A stretch of 64,000 bases of DNA from Rossellomorea orangium (GCF_019334305.1 NZ_JAHWGH010000014.1:653626-717625); one strand, 5' to 3'. Shown: positions 40,739-50,168, counted from the first letter of the stretch. Program-made: numbers and translations. The notes: generated from the letters alone by a model not told the origin.

Positions 40739-41242
40739 ATGTCAACTTTCCAATTAAACGATACGGTACCTAATTTTACACTCCCGGCAGTTTCAGGCGA
40801 GACATTCTCGTTTGAAGAACACCAGAAAAATCATCAAAGCTGGCATCTCATCGTCTTCTTCAGAGGATCATGGTGCCCGGTATGTCAGGAAGAATTAAGG
40901 GAACTGCAGGCAAATAAAGAATACTTCGAAAAACATAACGTCCACCTGCTGACGATCTCCAGCGATAAGATGGAAGATTTACAGGAATTTGCGAATAAGG
41001 AAGATCTCACTTTCCCGGTTTTAGCCGATGAAAATTTAGAGGCCATCAAAGCTTATGATGTTTTTTATCATGGAGAAGATGCCCCATATGAGGATCATGG
41101 TCAGCATGGGGAACCTGCCTACTTCCTTGTGAATGAAAAGGGACAGGCCATGTATCAGCAAAGACAAACAAGCCCGTTCGGCCGTCCCCATGCCAATGAG
41201 CTTCGTAAAATCGTCAAATACATTCAAAAAAACGTGAAATAA
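40739..41242 (+). CDS. Peroxiredoxin/thioredoxin-fold redoxin
   Basis: A 167-residue AhpC/TSA-family protein. FRGSWCPVCQEELREL carries a C-x2-C pair (about 50 and 53) in the peroxidatic position, more like the peroxiredoxin-like/thiol-disulphide branch than typical two-Cys Prx. VPNFTLPAVSGETFSF is the family N-terminus. AGGAGG precedes the ATG. Probably a peroxide- or disulphide-reducing enzyme in the cytosol. Confidence 0.85.
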   Translation: MSTFQLNDTVPNFTLPAVSGETFSFEEHQKNHQSWHLIVFFRGSWCPVCQEELRELQANKEYFEKHNVHLLTISSDKMEDLQEFANKEDLTFPVLADENLEAIKAYDVFYHGEDAPYEDHGQHGEPAYFLVNEKGQAMYQQRQTSPFGRPHANELRKIVKYIQKNVK

Positions 41243-41244
41243 GA

Positions 41245-41283
41245 AAAAGCCTGGTCGGTGAATCCCATCAACCAGGCTTTTCT
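41245..41283. terminator. Bidirectional terminator
   Basis: AAAAGCCTGGT / ACCAGGCTTTT stem between convergent genes. Confidence 0.9.
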
Positions 41284-42198
41284 TCATGTCAGCGCAAGCT
41301 CCAGGCATTTCTGTGCTTCCGTGACCGTATGGGGCTGTTTTTCATGATAACCGTAAAGAAGCAACACGGCGTTTGTATAAACGGCTTTGAATCGTGCGTA
41401 TTCAAGCTCGGTCTTCCCGACCTTTCCGTATTCCTCTAAAAACAATTCACGAGCTGCTGGATAGAGAAAGCTGTACATGAGGTTTAAGTCAATGGATCTG
41501 TGACCGAGATGAACATCTCCCCAATCGATTACCCCAGACAGGATCCCATCCTGATCCACAACGATGTTTTTAAAATGAAGATCACCATGAACGAGGGTGA
41601 TGTCTTCCGGCAGTGTCTCCTTCGGTAGATTTTGGAGGTAATTCTCCAATAATTCCACTTGATGAAACAGGTTGAGATTCTTAATTTCATTTGTATTTTT
41701 CCCCAGGGTAGCCTTTCGCTTCTCGACACTCAGGCGAGACAACTCATCATAAGGTACTCCATTTCCCTTCGCCTTTTTCACATTCGTCCCGTGAAGTATT
41801 TTAAGAAAACGTGCCAGCCTGATCGCAGATTCCCTGTCTCTCATCACTCCTCTGGCCAGTGAAGGAATCGTCCCTTTCACAAACCGGTACCCTATGAACG
41901 GCCATTCGTATTCAGACGAAGGCTTGCCATAATAGAGCGGAACAGGAATTTGCAGACCCAGATCAGCTTCTGCAATCATCGGCAATAGTTTTCCTTCCGT
42001 TTCCAAAAGCCTGACCGCTATCTCCCGGCGGGGAAATCGGAACACCAAGTTGTCATTCACTTTCATCACCGTATTATCAAAGCCATAATCAATGATCTCA
42101 AGGTCCGTGAGAACCAATTCCGGGAACTGAGACTCAATCAGCTGTCGGGCCTGACCGGTGCTGACAGCTACTTCTGCATCCCATACATTTGCCATCAT
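41284..42198 (-). CDS. Aminoglycoside/macrolide phosphotransferase-family kinase
   Basis: A 304-residue APH-superfamily kinase. The catalytic loop is HGDLHFKNIVVD (HxDxxxxN type), followed by IDWGDVHLGHRSIDL with the metal-binding Asp. The N-lobe has DNTVMKVNDNLVFRFPRR, where the strand Lys is replaced or shifted as in many macrolide-2'-phosphotransferase-like proteins. The ATG at 42198 is chosen 7 bp after AAAGG. Drug or metabolite substrate unknown; resistance should not be assumed. Confidence 0.82.
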   Translation of the reverse strand: MMANVWDAEVAVSTGQARQLIESQFPELVLTDLEIIDYGFDNTVMKVNDNLVFRFPRREIAVRLLETEGKLLPMIAEADLGLQIPVPLYYGKPSSEYEWPFIGYRFVKGTIPSLARGVMRDRESAIRLARFLKILHGTNVKKAKGNGVPYDELSRLSVEKRKATLGKNTNEIKNLNLFHQVELLENYLQNLPKETLPEDITLVHGDLHFKNIVVDQDGILSGVIDWGDVHLGHRSIDLNLMYSFLYPAARELFLEEYGKVGKTELEYARFKAVYTNAVLLLYGYHEKQPHTVTEAQKCLELALT

Positions 42199-42305
42199 TA
42201 CCACACCTTTCTCAAGTGTTATTCTTTGTAGAACCTGAACTTCTTGTGATAAGTTTCAAGTAATCGGAAAAAATGAATGTAGTCAAATTCTAAGGAGGAA
42301 TCATT

Positions 42306-43328
42306 ATGCTACCTGAAAAACAGCAACAAATTCAATTAGTCTCCCGTCCTGAAGGAATGCCTGTGAAAGAGGATTTCCTTTATAAAGAAATTGACGTGCC
42401 ACAGCCGTCCAATGGGGAAGTGCTTGTCAAGACGATTTACCTTTCCGTGGACCCATATATGCGCGGAAGAATGTCTGATGCCAAATCCTATGTTGAACCT
42501 TTCAAATTAAACGAGGCATTGGCCGGCGGAGTGGTAGGAGAGATCGTGGAATCAGAATCTGCACACTTCCAAAAAGGGGACTTCGTGGTCGGCATGCTTC
42601 CTTGGCAGGAGTACTCCATTGCGAATGAAAAAGAGATCCGCACCATCGATCCGGATGTCGCACCGATTTCGACTTACTTAAGTATCCTTGGAATGACAGG
42701 ACTAACTGCGTATTTTGGTCTTATGGACATCGGTCAGCCGAAAGAAGGTGAAACCGTGGTCGTGTCCGGTGCTGCAGGTGCAGTCGGATCCGTCGTCGGG
42801 CAGATCGCGAAGATCCAAGGTGCCCGTGTCGTCGGGATTGCAGGATCTGATGAAAAAGTCAGCTACCTGACGAATACTCTCGGATTTGACGTTGGTATCA
42901 ACTATAAAACAACGGATAGTATTTACGCATCTTTAAAAGAAGCATGTCCGGATGGCATCGACGTGTACTTTGAAAACGTCGGTGGTGAAATCGGTGACGC
43001 TGCCCTTAGTTTACTAAATAAGCATGCGCGAATACCAGTATGCGGAGCGATTTCCTCCTATAATAAAACCGATCGCGACCTTGGACCGCGTGTTCAATCC
43101 AGATTGATCAAATCAAGCGCACTCATGAAAGGCTTCGTCGTCAACGACTATAATGACCGCTTCAAAGAAGGCGCAACCCAGCTTGGCGAATGGCTTTCCC
43201 AAGGAAAACTTCAATACGAAGAAACCATCACAGAAGGCCTCGACAACGTAACCGACGCCTTCCTCGGACTCTTCCAAGGAAAAAACATCGGCAAACAACT
43301 CGTCAAAATCGCAGACCCAACCAAATAA
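42306..43328 (+). CDS. yfmJ: NADP-dependent medium-chain reductase (YfmJ-like)
   Basis: A 340-residue zinc-free MDR enzyme of the leukotriene B4 dehydrogenase/CurA group. The N-terminal GroES-like domain has VDPYMRGRMSD, and the nucleotide site is SGAAGAVGSVVGQIAKIQGARVVG. It ends GLFQGKNIGKQLVKI. It reduces activated C=C bonds of enones; the physiological substrate is unknown. AAGGAGG precedes the ATG. An AGGGACGGACCT element follows 8 bp after the stop. Confidence 0.88.
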   Translation: MLPEKQQQIQLVSRPEGMPVKEDFLYKEIDVPQPSNGEVLVKTIYLSVDPYMRGRMSDAKSYVEPFKLNEALAGGVVGEIVESESAHFQKGDFVVGMLPWQEYSIANEKEIRTIDPDVAPISTYLSILGMTGLTAYFGLMDIGQPKEGETVVVSGAAGAVGSVVGQIAKIQGARVVGIAGSDEKVSYLTNTLGFDVGINYKTTDSIYASLKEACPDGIDVYFENVGGEIGDAALSLLNKHARIPVCGAISSYNKTDRDLGPRVQSRLIKSSALMKGFVVNDYNDRFKEGATQLGEWLSQGKLQYEETITEGLDNVTDAFLGLFQGKNIGKQLVKIADPTK

Positions 43329-43336
43329 CCATTTTG

Positions 43337-43412
43337 AGGGACGGACCTCCATATTCACACCTAAAACCCTGATATATCAACATTCAGGTAGGTGAGAGTG
43401 GTGTCCGTCCCT
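43337..43412. repeat. AGGGACGGACCT inverted-repeat element, 76 bp
   Basis: Left arm 43337-43348; right arm GGTGTCCGTCCCT, ending at 43412, has one change. The interior shares short tracts with the element at 38058-38143 (GACCTCCA, TATATCAA). Confidence 0.85.
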
Positions 43413-43503
43413 CTTCTTTTGCACATCCCTATGTTTACTCCACCCCATTGGACGGGAAAAGAGTTTGATATGAGAGAAAACAGTTTATTGAGGAGGAAAT
43501 ATA

Positions 43504-44952
43504 GTGGAGAAGTACCAGATGTATGTGAATGGTGAGTTTGTTGATAGTATGTCGAAGGAGACGTGGGATGTGATTAATCCGGCGAATGAGGAGACGATTT
43601 CATCTATTCCACTAGGTACGGAAGACGATGTCAATCACGCAGTGGATGTTGCCCATACGGCTTTCCTTTCATGGAGCAAAGTTCCTTCGAAAGAACGGGC
43701 TTCGTATTTATATAAAATCGCTGATAAGCTGGAGGAACGCCGGGATCAATTCGTTCAGATGCTGACAAGGGAGAACGGAAAGACATTAGCAGCTTCTGAA
43801 GGAGAAGTAGATCTTGCCATCGAATATTTCCGCTACATGGCGGGCTGGGCGCTCCGCTACGAAGGGGAGATCCTTGAGAGTGAGCGTTCGAACGAGAACA
43901 TCCTCGTTTATAAGAAGCCGATCGGAGTCGTTGCGGGAATCGTTCCATGGAACTTCCCGATGTTCATCCTTGCCAGGAAAGTGGCACCTGCACTCGTGAC
44001 AGGTTGTACGATCGTTCTGAAACCAAGCCAGTACACTCCGAACACGGCCTGTGAATTTGCCAAAATTATAGATGAAGTGAAACTGCCTAAAGGAGTATTC
44101 AATCTAGTGACCGGAAAAGGCTCTGATATCGGAAATCCAATGTCCAGTCATCCTAAAGTACGCATGGTTTCTATGACGGGAAGCTATCCCGCAGGCTCAA
44201 AAGTGATGGAGGCAGCATCCAAGTCCATTACGAAAGTGAACCTGGAGCTGGGAGGTAAAGCCCCGGCCATCGTCACCAAGCATGCCAATATCGACCTTGC
44301 CGTCGAAAAAATCAAAACGTCCAGGATCACAAACTCCGGTCAGGCATGTACGAACGCGGAACGGGTCTATGTCCATGAGGATGTGGCGGAAGAATTCATC
44401 AACAAGATGACCGACGCTATGAAAAACACAACGGTTGGTGATCCAACAAATCGTGATAATGATATCGGACCCCTCGTCAATAAAGACCGCCTAGAAACCG
44501 TGACGGAAATGGTCAATACTGCCGTTGAAAACGGAGCAAAAATCCTGACTGGAGGAAAACCGGTTAACATAGACAAGGGGTTCTACTTTGAACCGACCGT
44601 CCTTGTCGATGTGAAGCAGGATATGGACATCATCCAGGAAGAAATCTTCGGACCGGTCCTCCCTATCATGACGTACAGGGATTTTGATGAAGTGATCGAG
44701 CTTGCCAATGATACGGAATACGGCCTGTCTTCATCGATCTTTAGTGAGAATCTCCACGAAATCATGAGAGCGGCAAACGAACTTCGTTACGGGGAAACCT
44801 TCGTCAACCGGGAGAACTTCGAAGCCATCAACGGGTTCCATGCCGGTCGCGGTCAATCTGGAATCGGCGGAGCCGACGGTAAACACGGATTGAATGAGTA
44901 TCTCGAAACGCATGTTGTTTATCTCGAATATGATGAAAATTATAAAGGATAA
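43504..44952 (+). CDS. aldA: Aldehyde dehydrogenase, AldA (lactaldehyde/glycolaldehyde) type
   Basis: A 482-residue NAD(P)-dependent ALDH. Motifs are VPWNFPMF, KPSQYTPNTA, the catalytic Glu in NLELGGKAP, the catalytic Cys in SGQACTNAERVYV, and EIFGPVLPI. The segment GETFVNRENFEAINGFHAGRGQ matches AldA-type enzymes. The GTG at 43504 follows AGGAGG with a 7-bp spacer. No pathway partners adjoin, so the physiological aldehyde is uncertain. Confidence 0.9.
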   Translation: MEKYQMYVNGEFVDSMSKETWDVINPANEETISSIPLGTEDDVNHAVDVAHTAFLSWSKVPSKERASYLYKIADKLEERRDQFVQMLTRENGKTLAASEGEVDLAIEYFRYMAGWALRYEGEILESERSNENILVYKKPIGVVAGIVPWNFPMFILARKVAPALVTGCTIVLKPSQYTPNTACEFAKIIDEVKLPKGVFNLVTGKGSDIGNPMSSHPKVRMVSMTGSYPAGSKVMEAASKSITKVNLELGGKAPAIVTKHANIDLAVEKIKTSRITNSGQACTNAERVYVHEDVAEEFINKMTDAMKNTTVGDPTNRDNDIGPLVNKDRLETVTEMVNTAVENGAKILTGGKPVNIDKGFYFEPTVLVDVKQDMDIIQEEIFGPVLPIMTYRDFDEVIELANDTEYGLSSSIFSENLHEIMRAANELRYGETFVNRENFEAINGFHAGRGQSGIGGADGKHGLNEYLETHVVYLEYDENYKG

Positions 44953-44956
44953 AACA

Positions 44957-44989
44957 GAAAGCCTGGCCCTGGACGGTCAGGCTTTTCTT
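44957..44989 (+). terminator. Intrinsic terminator after aldA
   Basis: AAAGCCTG / CAGGCTTT stem and T-run. Confidence 0.85.
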
Positions 44990-44999
44990 ATTTACCACA

Positions 45000-45034
45000 A
45001 CAAAAAAAGCCCCCCTGGATGAGGGGACTTTAAT
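45000..45034 (-). terminator. Terminator of the small-protein pair
   Basis: Minus-strand AGTCCCCTC...GGGGGGCT stem followed by seven Ts, just past the stop at 45040. Confidence 0.8.
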
Positions 45035-45039
45035 ATCGA

Positions 45040-45162
45040 TTATGAAATGATGAAGAAGTTTGCAAGAGCAAGTAAGAATAGAATAATTGCAACACCGGAA
45101 CTCATCCATAGAATATCCTGAAAATCCATCTTCATGTCAGCCAGTTTGTCTTTATTTAGCAA
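45040..45162 (-). CDS. 40-residue single-helix membrane protein
   Basis: The TTG at 45162 follows GGGAGTGAAG and overlaps the stop of the upstream zinc-ribbon gene by 7 bp, so translation is coupled. The peptide starts MLNKDKLADMKMDFQDILWM, and one hydrophobic helix (GVAIILFLLALANFF) runs to the C-terminus. A terminator follows immediately. No family recognised, but the ribosome binding site, coupling and terminator make it credible. Confidence 0.7.
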   Translation of the reverse strand: MLNKDKLADMKMDFQDILWMSSGVAIILFLLALANFFIIS

Positions 45163-45392
45163 CGAACTTCACTCCCTTGAAGATTTTCAATAAATCCAAT
45201 GACTTTAAAGAGGGACATGTCCAATTTCGGATCGACTGATGTGGAGCAATTGGAACACTCGATTTGATTGACATTCATCGTTGAACGAAATTCATTCTCA
45301 CAACATGTACACTCCAGTATATGTAGATCCTTTTTCTTTCCTTTGCGATCAAATTGGATTCGCTCTCTTCCCTGATTAATATAGCTCATCAT
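45156..45392 (-). CDS. Small zinc-ribbon protein
   Basis: A 78-residue protein with two CxxC knuckles (C28-x2-C31 and C46-x2-C49) flanked by basic residues (QFDRKGKKKDLHILE), a likely zinc ribbon. GGGAGAG lies upstream of tandem ATGs at 45392/45389. It is co-transcribed and overlapping with the 40-residue membrane protein. Function unknown; it could be an adaptor or nucleic-acid-binding protein. Confidence 0.7.
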   Translation of the reverse strand: MMSYINQGRERIQFDRKGKKKDLHILECTCCENEFRSTMNVNQIECSNCSTSVDPKLDMSLFKVIGFIENLQGSEVRC

Positions 45393-45548
45393 ATTCTCTC
45401 CCGTCGAATGTTATTTAGTACATATTTACCCGATGTAGAGAACATAAAACGTGATTTATTTGATTTCTTGAAGAAAATGATCGTACAGAACATTGCCGAA
45501 GCCTCTCTATGCTACAATGATCACAGACTATCGAAGGAAGGCGGCGAT

Positions 45549-45971
45549 ATGATTAATCATCCGGCAGGGTTTTGGATCCGGCTAGGCGCAGGAATAGCCA
45601 ATGGGTTCTTTATTAACCTTCCACTACTTGTCCTTTTCGCTATTGTGACGGACGAATTCAACCCCGATGATCCAATTGTTTCATTACTTATGTTTCTCTA
45701 CTTTCTACTGACACCCGTCTTTTGGAAGGGGTACGATGTAGGGAAAAAGACAATGGGCATACGAATCGTGAAGAAAGATGGTAGAAACGTACATATAGGA
45801 AATATGTTGATGCGAAACGTGGTTGCCGCAATATTTTATCTGATCACTTTCGGTTTCGGTGCCCTTCTAAGCGCATTCTTCGTTATATTCCGTGATGATA
45901 AGCGCGCAATCCATGACTTCATTGCTGGAACGTATGTAACAAAATCGTCTCCTGAGGAAATGCCCCTGTAA
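45549..45971 (+). CDS. RDD-family membrane protein
   Basis: A 140-residue protein with three helices. The RDD signature is seen as FWIRLGAGIANGFFINLPLL (start Arg) with the later WKGYDVGKKTMGIRIVKKDG and DDKRAIHDFIAGTYV. The ATG at 45549 follows GAAGGAAGG. Function unknown; RDD proteins have been linked to ion transport or membrane assembly. Confidence 0.85.
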   Translation: MINHPAGFWIRLGAGIANGFFINLPLLVLFAIVTDEFNPDDPIVSLLMFLYFLLTPVFWKGYDVGKKTMGIRIVKKDGRNVHIGNMLMRNVVAAIFYLITFGFGALLSAFFVIFRDDKRAIHDFIAGTYVTKSSPEEMPL

Positions 45972-45980
45972 TGGGAAATG

Positions 45981-46007
45981 AAAAACAACCAGCCTCGGCT
46001 GGTTGTT
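45981..46007. terminator. Bidirectional terminator
   Basis: AACAACCAGCC / GGCTGGTTGTT stem. It overlaps the stop of the minus-strand acetyltransferase, whose side has the T-run. Confidence 0.88.
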
Positions 46008-46422
46008 ACAATCGTTTCTCCATAAAATGCTGACTCTGCCCCTTCGGAAAATCCTTAAGCACACCAAACTCCTTGTACCCCATCTTCTTATAAAACGTCG
46101 GCGCCTGGAAGCTGAACGTGTCGAGCATCACTAAACGGCACCCTTTTTCCCTCGCATACTCTTCTGCCTCGTGAAGTAATTTCGCCCCATATCCACCTTG
46201 TCTGTAATCCTCTGATACCCAAAGAAAATCCACATGGAGATGGTGCCAGAACATTTGACCGGTCACACCACCAACGATTTCCCCCTCATCATTACGCATG
46301 ACAAAACTGACCTTTTCAAGGGGTGTTTTCGTTTCTTCATCGATTTGGGACATATTGTACTCAATCAATTTTTGCCGTATGTAATCACTGTCTTCTTGAA
46401 TCCACTGCTTCTTGATTTCCAT
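46006..46422 (-). CDS. GNAT-family N-acetyltransferase
   Basis: A 138-residue acetyltransferase with motif [25 protein letters not shown] and motif [22 protein letters not shown]. The second of two close ATGs (46422) is chosen: GGAGG lies 7 bp upstream, while the first ATG (46428) abuts it. Substrate unknown. Confidence 0.85.
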   Translation of the reverse strand: MEIKKQWIQEDSDYIRQKLIEYNMSQIDEETKTPLEKVSFVMRNDEGEIVGGVTGQMFWHHLHVDFLWVSEDYRQGGYGAKLLHEAEEYAREKGCRLVMLDTFSFQAPTFYKKMGYKEFGVLKDFPKGQSQHFMEKRL

Positions 46423-46555
46423 CTTCATTCCTCCTCTATCACTCTATTTTTCCTGAATATCCACCCCCAGTCAATTCCCTTTTTTGCCAAAATGATGTTT
46501 AAACACTTCCTCAACCGTTTATATGAAAAGTAAGAAATTCATAAGGAGGAGTTCC

Positions 46556-47356
46556 ATGTCTTTAAGCAAAACGCTCAATGTGTTGGAAAACTTGTACTTA
46601 CAGAAACCCGATAAATTACTGACGGTCTACTTAAACACGGACCGGAGCGATCCTGATCAGCAGGGTGGCGAGTGGAAGATTGCCCTTAAGAACGGTTTTA
46701 ACCGGCTCGAAGAATATCTCGAAAGTGCGCCTGAAGAACAAGAACGTCTTCAAGCGATCCGACCGAAAGTGGAAAACTACGTGCACAGCCTGGAGCGCGA
46801 ACTGCCACGAAGCTTTATCATCTTCGCTTCAGCGGACAGTGGAATCTGGGAGACATTCGAGCTTCAAGTCCCGGTCGAAACGAACTTCTACTGGGAGGAG
46901 AATCCTCATCTCGATCAGCTGAAATCCCTTCATAAGAAATATCCTTTAACGGGCCTTGTCCTACTTCAGCAAAATCAAATCAAGATAGTCACCTCCACGT
47001 TCGGTGAAATTCAAACCAGTGAGTTCATGGAATTCGATTTGGAAACCGATGACTGGCGGAAACATGAAGGACCCCATCATGCGGATGTCAGCATGGGAAG
47101 CGGCGGCGGGAAAGCCAATCAGCAGGAAGAGTTCGAAAACCGCCTGAAGGCCAACCAACAGCGCTGGTGGAAGAGTCTCGGCAGCCTCCTCGACAAAAAG
47201 GCCGCGGATGAAAAATGGGAACGGATCGTCCTCGTCGGGGATAAGGAAGAAGCCGCTGTCTTGGAAGAAAGCATGAATAAAGAAGTTCATGAAACCATCG
47301 GGAAGAATTTATTGAATGAGAATGAGCATAAAGTAGTGGAGAAACTGTTGGCATAA
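46556..47356 (+). CDS. VLRF1-family release-factor-like protein
   Basis: A 266-residue cytosolic protein resembling the bacterial VLRF1/aeRF1-type family, proposed to act on stalled ribosome or tRNA-peptide substrates. Family features are DKLLTVYLNTDRSDP near the N-terminus, then PRSFIIFAS, an RF1-like loop region rich in Gly/Gln (SMGSGGGKANQQEEFENRLK), and a C-terminal KWERIVLVGDKEEAAVLEE. AAGGAGG precedes the ATG at 46556. A strong terminator follows. Confidence 0.7.
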   Translation: MSLSKTLNVLENLYLQKPDKLLTVYLNTDRSDPDQQGGEWKIALKNGFNRLEEYLESAPEEQERLQAIRPKVENYVHSLERELPRSFIIFASADSGIWETFELQVPVETNFYWEENPHLDQLKSLHKKYPLTGLVLLQQNQIKIVTSTFGEIQTSEFMEFDLETDDWRKHEGPHHADVSMGSGGGKANQQEEFENRLKANQQRWWKSLGSLLDKKAADEKWERIVLVGDKEEAAVLEESMNKEVHETIGKNLLNENEHKVVEKLLA

Positions 47357-47362
47357 TTATAG

Positions 47363-47398
47363 GGTCCACCGTCTTTCGTCAGGACGGTGGATTTTATA
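47363..47398 (+). terminator. Intrinsic terminator
   Basis: TCCACCGTC / GACGGTGGA stem and TTTTATATA. Confidence 0.88.
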
Positions 47399-47592
47399 TA
47401 TCTGTCGTTTTGAAGTTTTTCATGCCGCTTTTCCTGGTTTATCTGCCGTTTTCTAATTTTATCTACCAAATCCCCGATATATCTTCTAATCTGCAGAATT
47501 CACGCAGATCAATAATATCTCTAAAACAATTTCCTCTAAACAGGCACACGCCCCCCTTTCCTTCATACACTGACATAAGGAGGTGTGTGTCC

Positions 47593-47880
47593 GTGCTTTC
47601 ACGTATAAAATGGTTATCGTTTTCGATTGAATTATTTCTTGCTGTACCCATCTTTGGGAATATCGCCGGAGAATCCATTCCTTTTCTCCTCTGTTTAATA
47701 GCTCTGTGGCATGCAAGCGTTCTGTATATTTCAAGGTCGGAAGATCAGCCGATCCTCGGTAGTATCCTTGGAATTCTTGCTTCCTTCCTCAATTTCTTCC
47801 CGGTCATCCGATTGATTGCCCATGCAATCACTGCAATTGTCCTTATTTTTGAAATACAGAAGGCTCCCGGGATGGAGTGA
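47593..47880 (+). CDS. Small membrane protein, unknown
   Basis: A 95-residue protein with three hydrophobic helices (LSFSIELFLAVPIFGNIAG, IPFLLCLIALWHASVLYI, ILGSILGILASFLNFFPVI). The GTG at 47593 follows AAGGAGGTG; longer in-frame starts lack a site. No family recognised; a terminator follows. Confidence 0.7.
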   Translation: MLSRIKWLSFSIELFLAVPIFGNIAGESIPFLLCLIALWHASVLYISRSEDQPILGSILGILASFLNFFPVIRLIAHAITAIVLIFEIQKAPGME

Positions 47881-47884
47881 ATTG

Positions 47885-47921
47885 AAAAAGGATGATTCTC
47901 GAAATGAGAATCATCCTTTTT
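47885..47921. terminator. Bidirectional terminator
   Basis: AAAAAGGATGATTCTC / GAGAATCATCCTTTTT, 16-bp stem. Confidence 0.93.
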
Positions 47922-47929
47922 CAAATTTA

Positions 47930-49891
47930 TTACTGCACAACTCCGCCGGCATTCACGTACCTTGCGTTAAACTCCTGAAGGAATTGATTCGTGATGGTAT
48001 CATCATGGATGATAAGCATGTTTTCATCATTTACGTTATTGCCGTTTTCACTCCAGTTGGTGGACCCGACCACTACCGTTGGATCGCTGTTTGTGTCTGC
48101 ATCGATCAGCATCGTTTTGGCATGCAGCTTGCGGCTTTCGTTCGCTGCGTATACAGGTGCCGGATTTGCCCATCGTGTGTTAGGGTTATTCGTACTCGTT
48201 TGTGTGGCCGTCCTTCCAGTCATTTCGATACTTGCCGACCACCATTGATTCCAGAAGCTTGGGTCGAATAAGCCTTTTACATCAAAGCCTGTCAGCGTCC
48301 CCTGGTTATCCACATAGCTTCCTTCCCATTTGTTCTTCAATTCATCCACTAATGCCTGATCACTCCAGGCGAAGATGGTGAAGTATGCATTCTTATCCGC
48401 TTCTGTTTTCACAAGTTCCGTCATGCGCCCGACAGCGTCATCACCAGAAGAGAAATAGATTTCCACCGTATCCCCACCGATTGTAAGAGAATGAGGTGTG
48501 TTATCGATTTTACGGGTGCTGAAATTTGAAACAGTATTATCAGGGGTTGTTGTCCCGCTCCCCCACATTTCTTCGAATTCCGTTTTGTAAATCCCGGCAA
48601 GTTCCGGAGAGTGGACTTCCACAACATGCTGTTGATTGCCGTCCAGAATTCCCTGATTCATGTTTTCTTCTGAGCCATAGAGTCCTGTCACGGTATAGTT
48701 CCAGCTGCCTGTGAACACCCATTCGCCATCGATCACGGCAAATTTGTTATGCATTTGATTGCCGGGTGAATAGTAGCTGTCCGTGTCTTTGTATTCCCCT
48801 TCCACAAACATATAGCCGGTTGTAGCTGTGCTTCCGACTGTTACATTTCGTTGTGGAAAGTCTGTGAAACTTGCCGGCAGATCGTATGCCGCCCGTTTCG
48901 TTGCATCTTCTACGACAAACATAGGCGAATCCGATAAGATATGGGCATCATCCCCTGTTCCGACTACGCCGTCCTGACCGCGGACGAGCTTTTCCAAATA
49001 TAAGCGCATCGTTTCATATCGTTCTGTATAATGAGGGTCCGTTGCGTCCTTTGCATCGGCAAGTATTCGCACGTCTACCCCTTGTGCTGCTTTATTCATC
49101 AACGCATCGATCACTCTTGGCAAATTGATTTCATATGTGGCCAAATCAATGGATGTCGTCGCAGCGTTTAAACGCTTCAGCAAGCGATTCTCAAGATTGA
49201 CATTGTAATTCGCTTCGTTACCAGGCATCGCATATTGAGTCGAAGCACTCTTATTGAAATAGACGTTGATCGCGCCAAGTTCCTCACTCACGTTCGTGAG
49301 GGATTCACTGCCACTACCGGACGGAGCCGTATTATTAGCAGCTTTGGGTGTTCCAAATCCACCTTCATATGACGTCGTTGCTGTACTCCAATTCGTAGAA
49401 ACGGTTCCGCTGACAGAGGAATCGATTCGTGCCATTGTAGCTTTCGTCGTATTATCCCCTGCATACCAGCTGTTCACTTCATCGATCACAGCGCCTGATG
49501 CGTCTTTTAAATACAGAACTTCATTGGAATTCCCAAGGCTTCCTGTATAAATCTGATCGGCTGCTACGTTCGAAATCGTGCTGTCGCTTGTTCTTTCAAG
49601 TAAAAAATAATCCTGTGCCGGGACCGTTCCACTTAAGGCAATGCTCGGTGATCCATCCTGTGCTTCAAGCACCCATCCATCCAAAGACAGATCGGCTGAG
49701 GCAGGATTATGTAATTCGATCCATTCATTGTTATAGGAGCCCGTTGTACCCATCCAGGCCACTTCGTTGATGACAGCGGACTGAGTCGCAGCTTCCGCAC
49801 GTATGTTCCACTCACCCTGAGGTTGAACCAATCCTCCAGTCAGTAAAAACAGCATACTGATAATCGATAATGATACCTTTTTTGTCCTCAT
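47930..49891 (-). CDS. Secreted lamin-tail-domain phospholipase-D-like protein
   Basis: A 653-residue exported protein. The signal peptide runs to about residue 35 (AEAA). A lamin-tail domain at about 38-185 has VINEVAWMGT, NNEWIELHNPASADLSLDGW and YFLLERTSD. Two PLD catalytic motifs follow: H381-K383-D388 (HNKFAVIDGEWVFTGSWN) and H590-K592-D597 (HAKTMLID...VVGSTNW). LTD-PLD combinations are associated with extracellular nucleases or phosphodiesterases, which is inferred here. No wall anchor is visible, so it is probably released. Confidence 0.88.
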   Translation of the reverse strand: MRTKKVSLSIISMLFLLTGGLVQPQGEWNIRAEAATQSAVINEVAWMGTTGSYNNEWIELHNPASADLSLDGWVLEAQDGSPSIALSGTVPAQDYFLLERTSDSTISNVAADQIYTGSLGNSNEVLYLKDASGAVIDEVNSWYAGDNTTKATMARIDSSVSGTVSTNWSTATTSYEGGFGTPKAANNTAPSGSGSESLTNVSEELGAINVYFNKSASTQYAMPGNEANYNVNLENRLLKRLNAATTSIDLATYEINLPRVIDALMNKAAQGVDVRILADAKDATDPHYTERYETMRLYLEKLVRGQDGVVGTGDDAHILSDSPMFVVEDATKRAAYDLPASFTDFPQRNVTVGSTATTGYMFVEGEYKDTDSYYSPGNQMHNKFAVIDGEWVFTGSWNYTVTGLYGSEENMNQGILDGNQQHVVEVHSPELAGIYKTEFEEMWGSGTTTPDNTVSNFSTRKIDNTPHSLTIGGDTVEIYFSSGDDAVGRMTELVKTEADKNAYFTIFAWSDQALVDELKNKWEGSYVDNQGTLTGFDVKGLFDPSFWNQWWSASIEMTGRTATQTSTNNPNTRWANPAPVYAANESRKLHAKTMLIDADTNSDPTVVVGSTNWSENGNNVNDENMLIIHDDTITNQFLQEFNARYVNAGGVVQ

Positions 49892-50136
49892 ACCCTTTCC
49901 CCTTTCATAATACGAATATATAAGAATGATTACAGTACAAGTATATTTTGTCGCATTTTGTAATGTAAGGGGAGAATGGACATGACTTTTCTTATAATTT
50001 TGTAAATTTTATAAATTACATGTAAACAGCTAACACTATATCCCTATGATTCTTACTATATTTACTACTTTTTTCACACTTCCCCGAAAGAAGCACCTAA
50101 TTTTATTGGAATGAACTTCTTTTAGGTATAAAGAAC

Positions 50137-50167
50137 CAAAAAAGCAAAGTCCTTTTCAGACTTTGCC
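50137..50167 (-). terminator. Terminator after the RDD gene
   Basis: GCAAAGTC / GACTTTGC stem with TTTTTT on the minus strand. Confidence 0.9.
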
Positions 50168-50168
50168 T

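Noticed and set aside
41284..42198. Calling the phosphotransferase an aminoglycoside-resistance gene
   Set aside because: Only the general APH fold motifs are visible; substrate-specific residues cannot be read and no mobile context exists.
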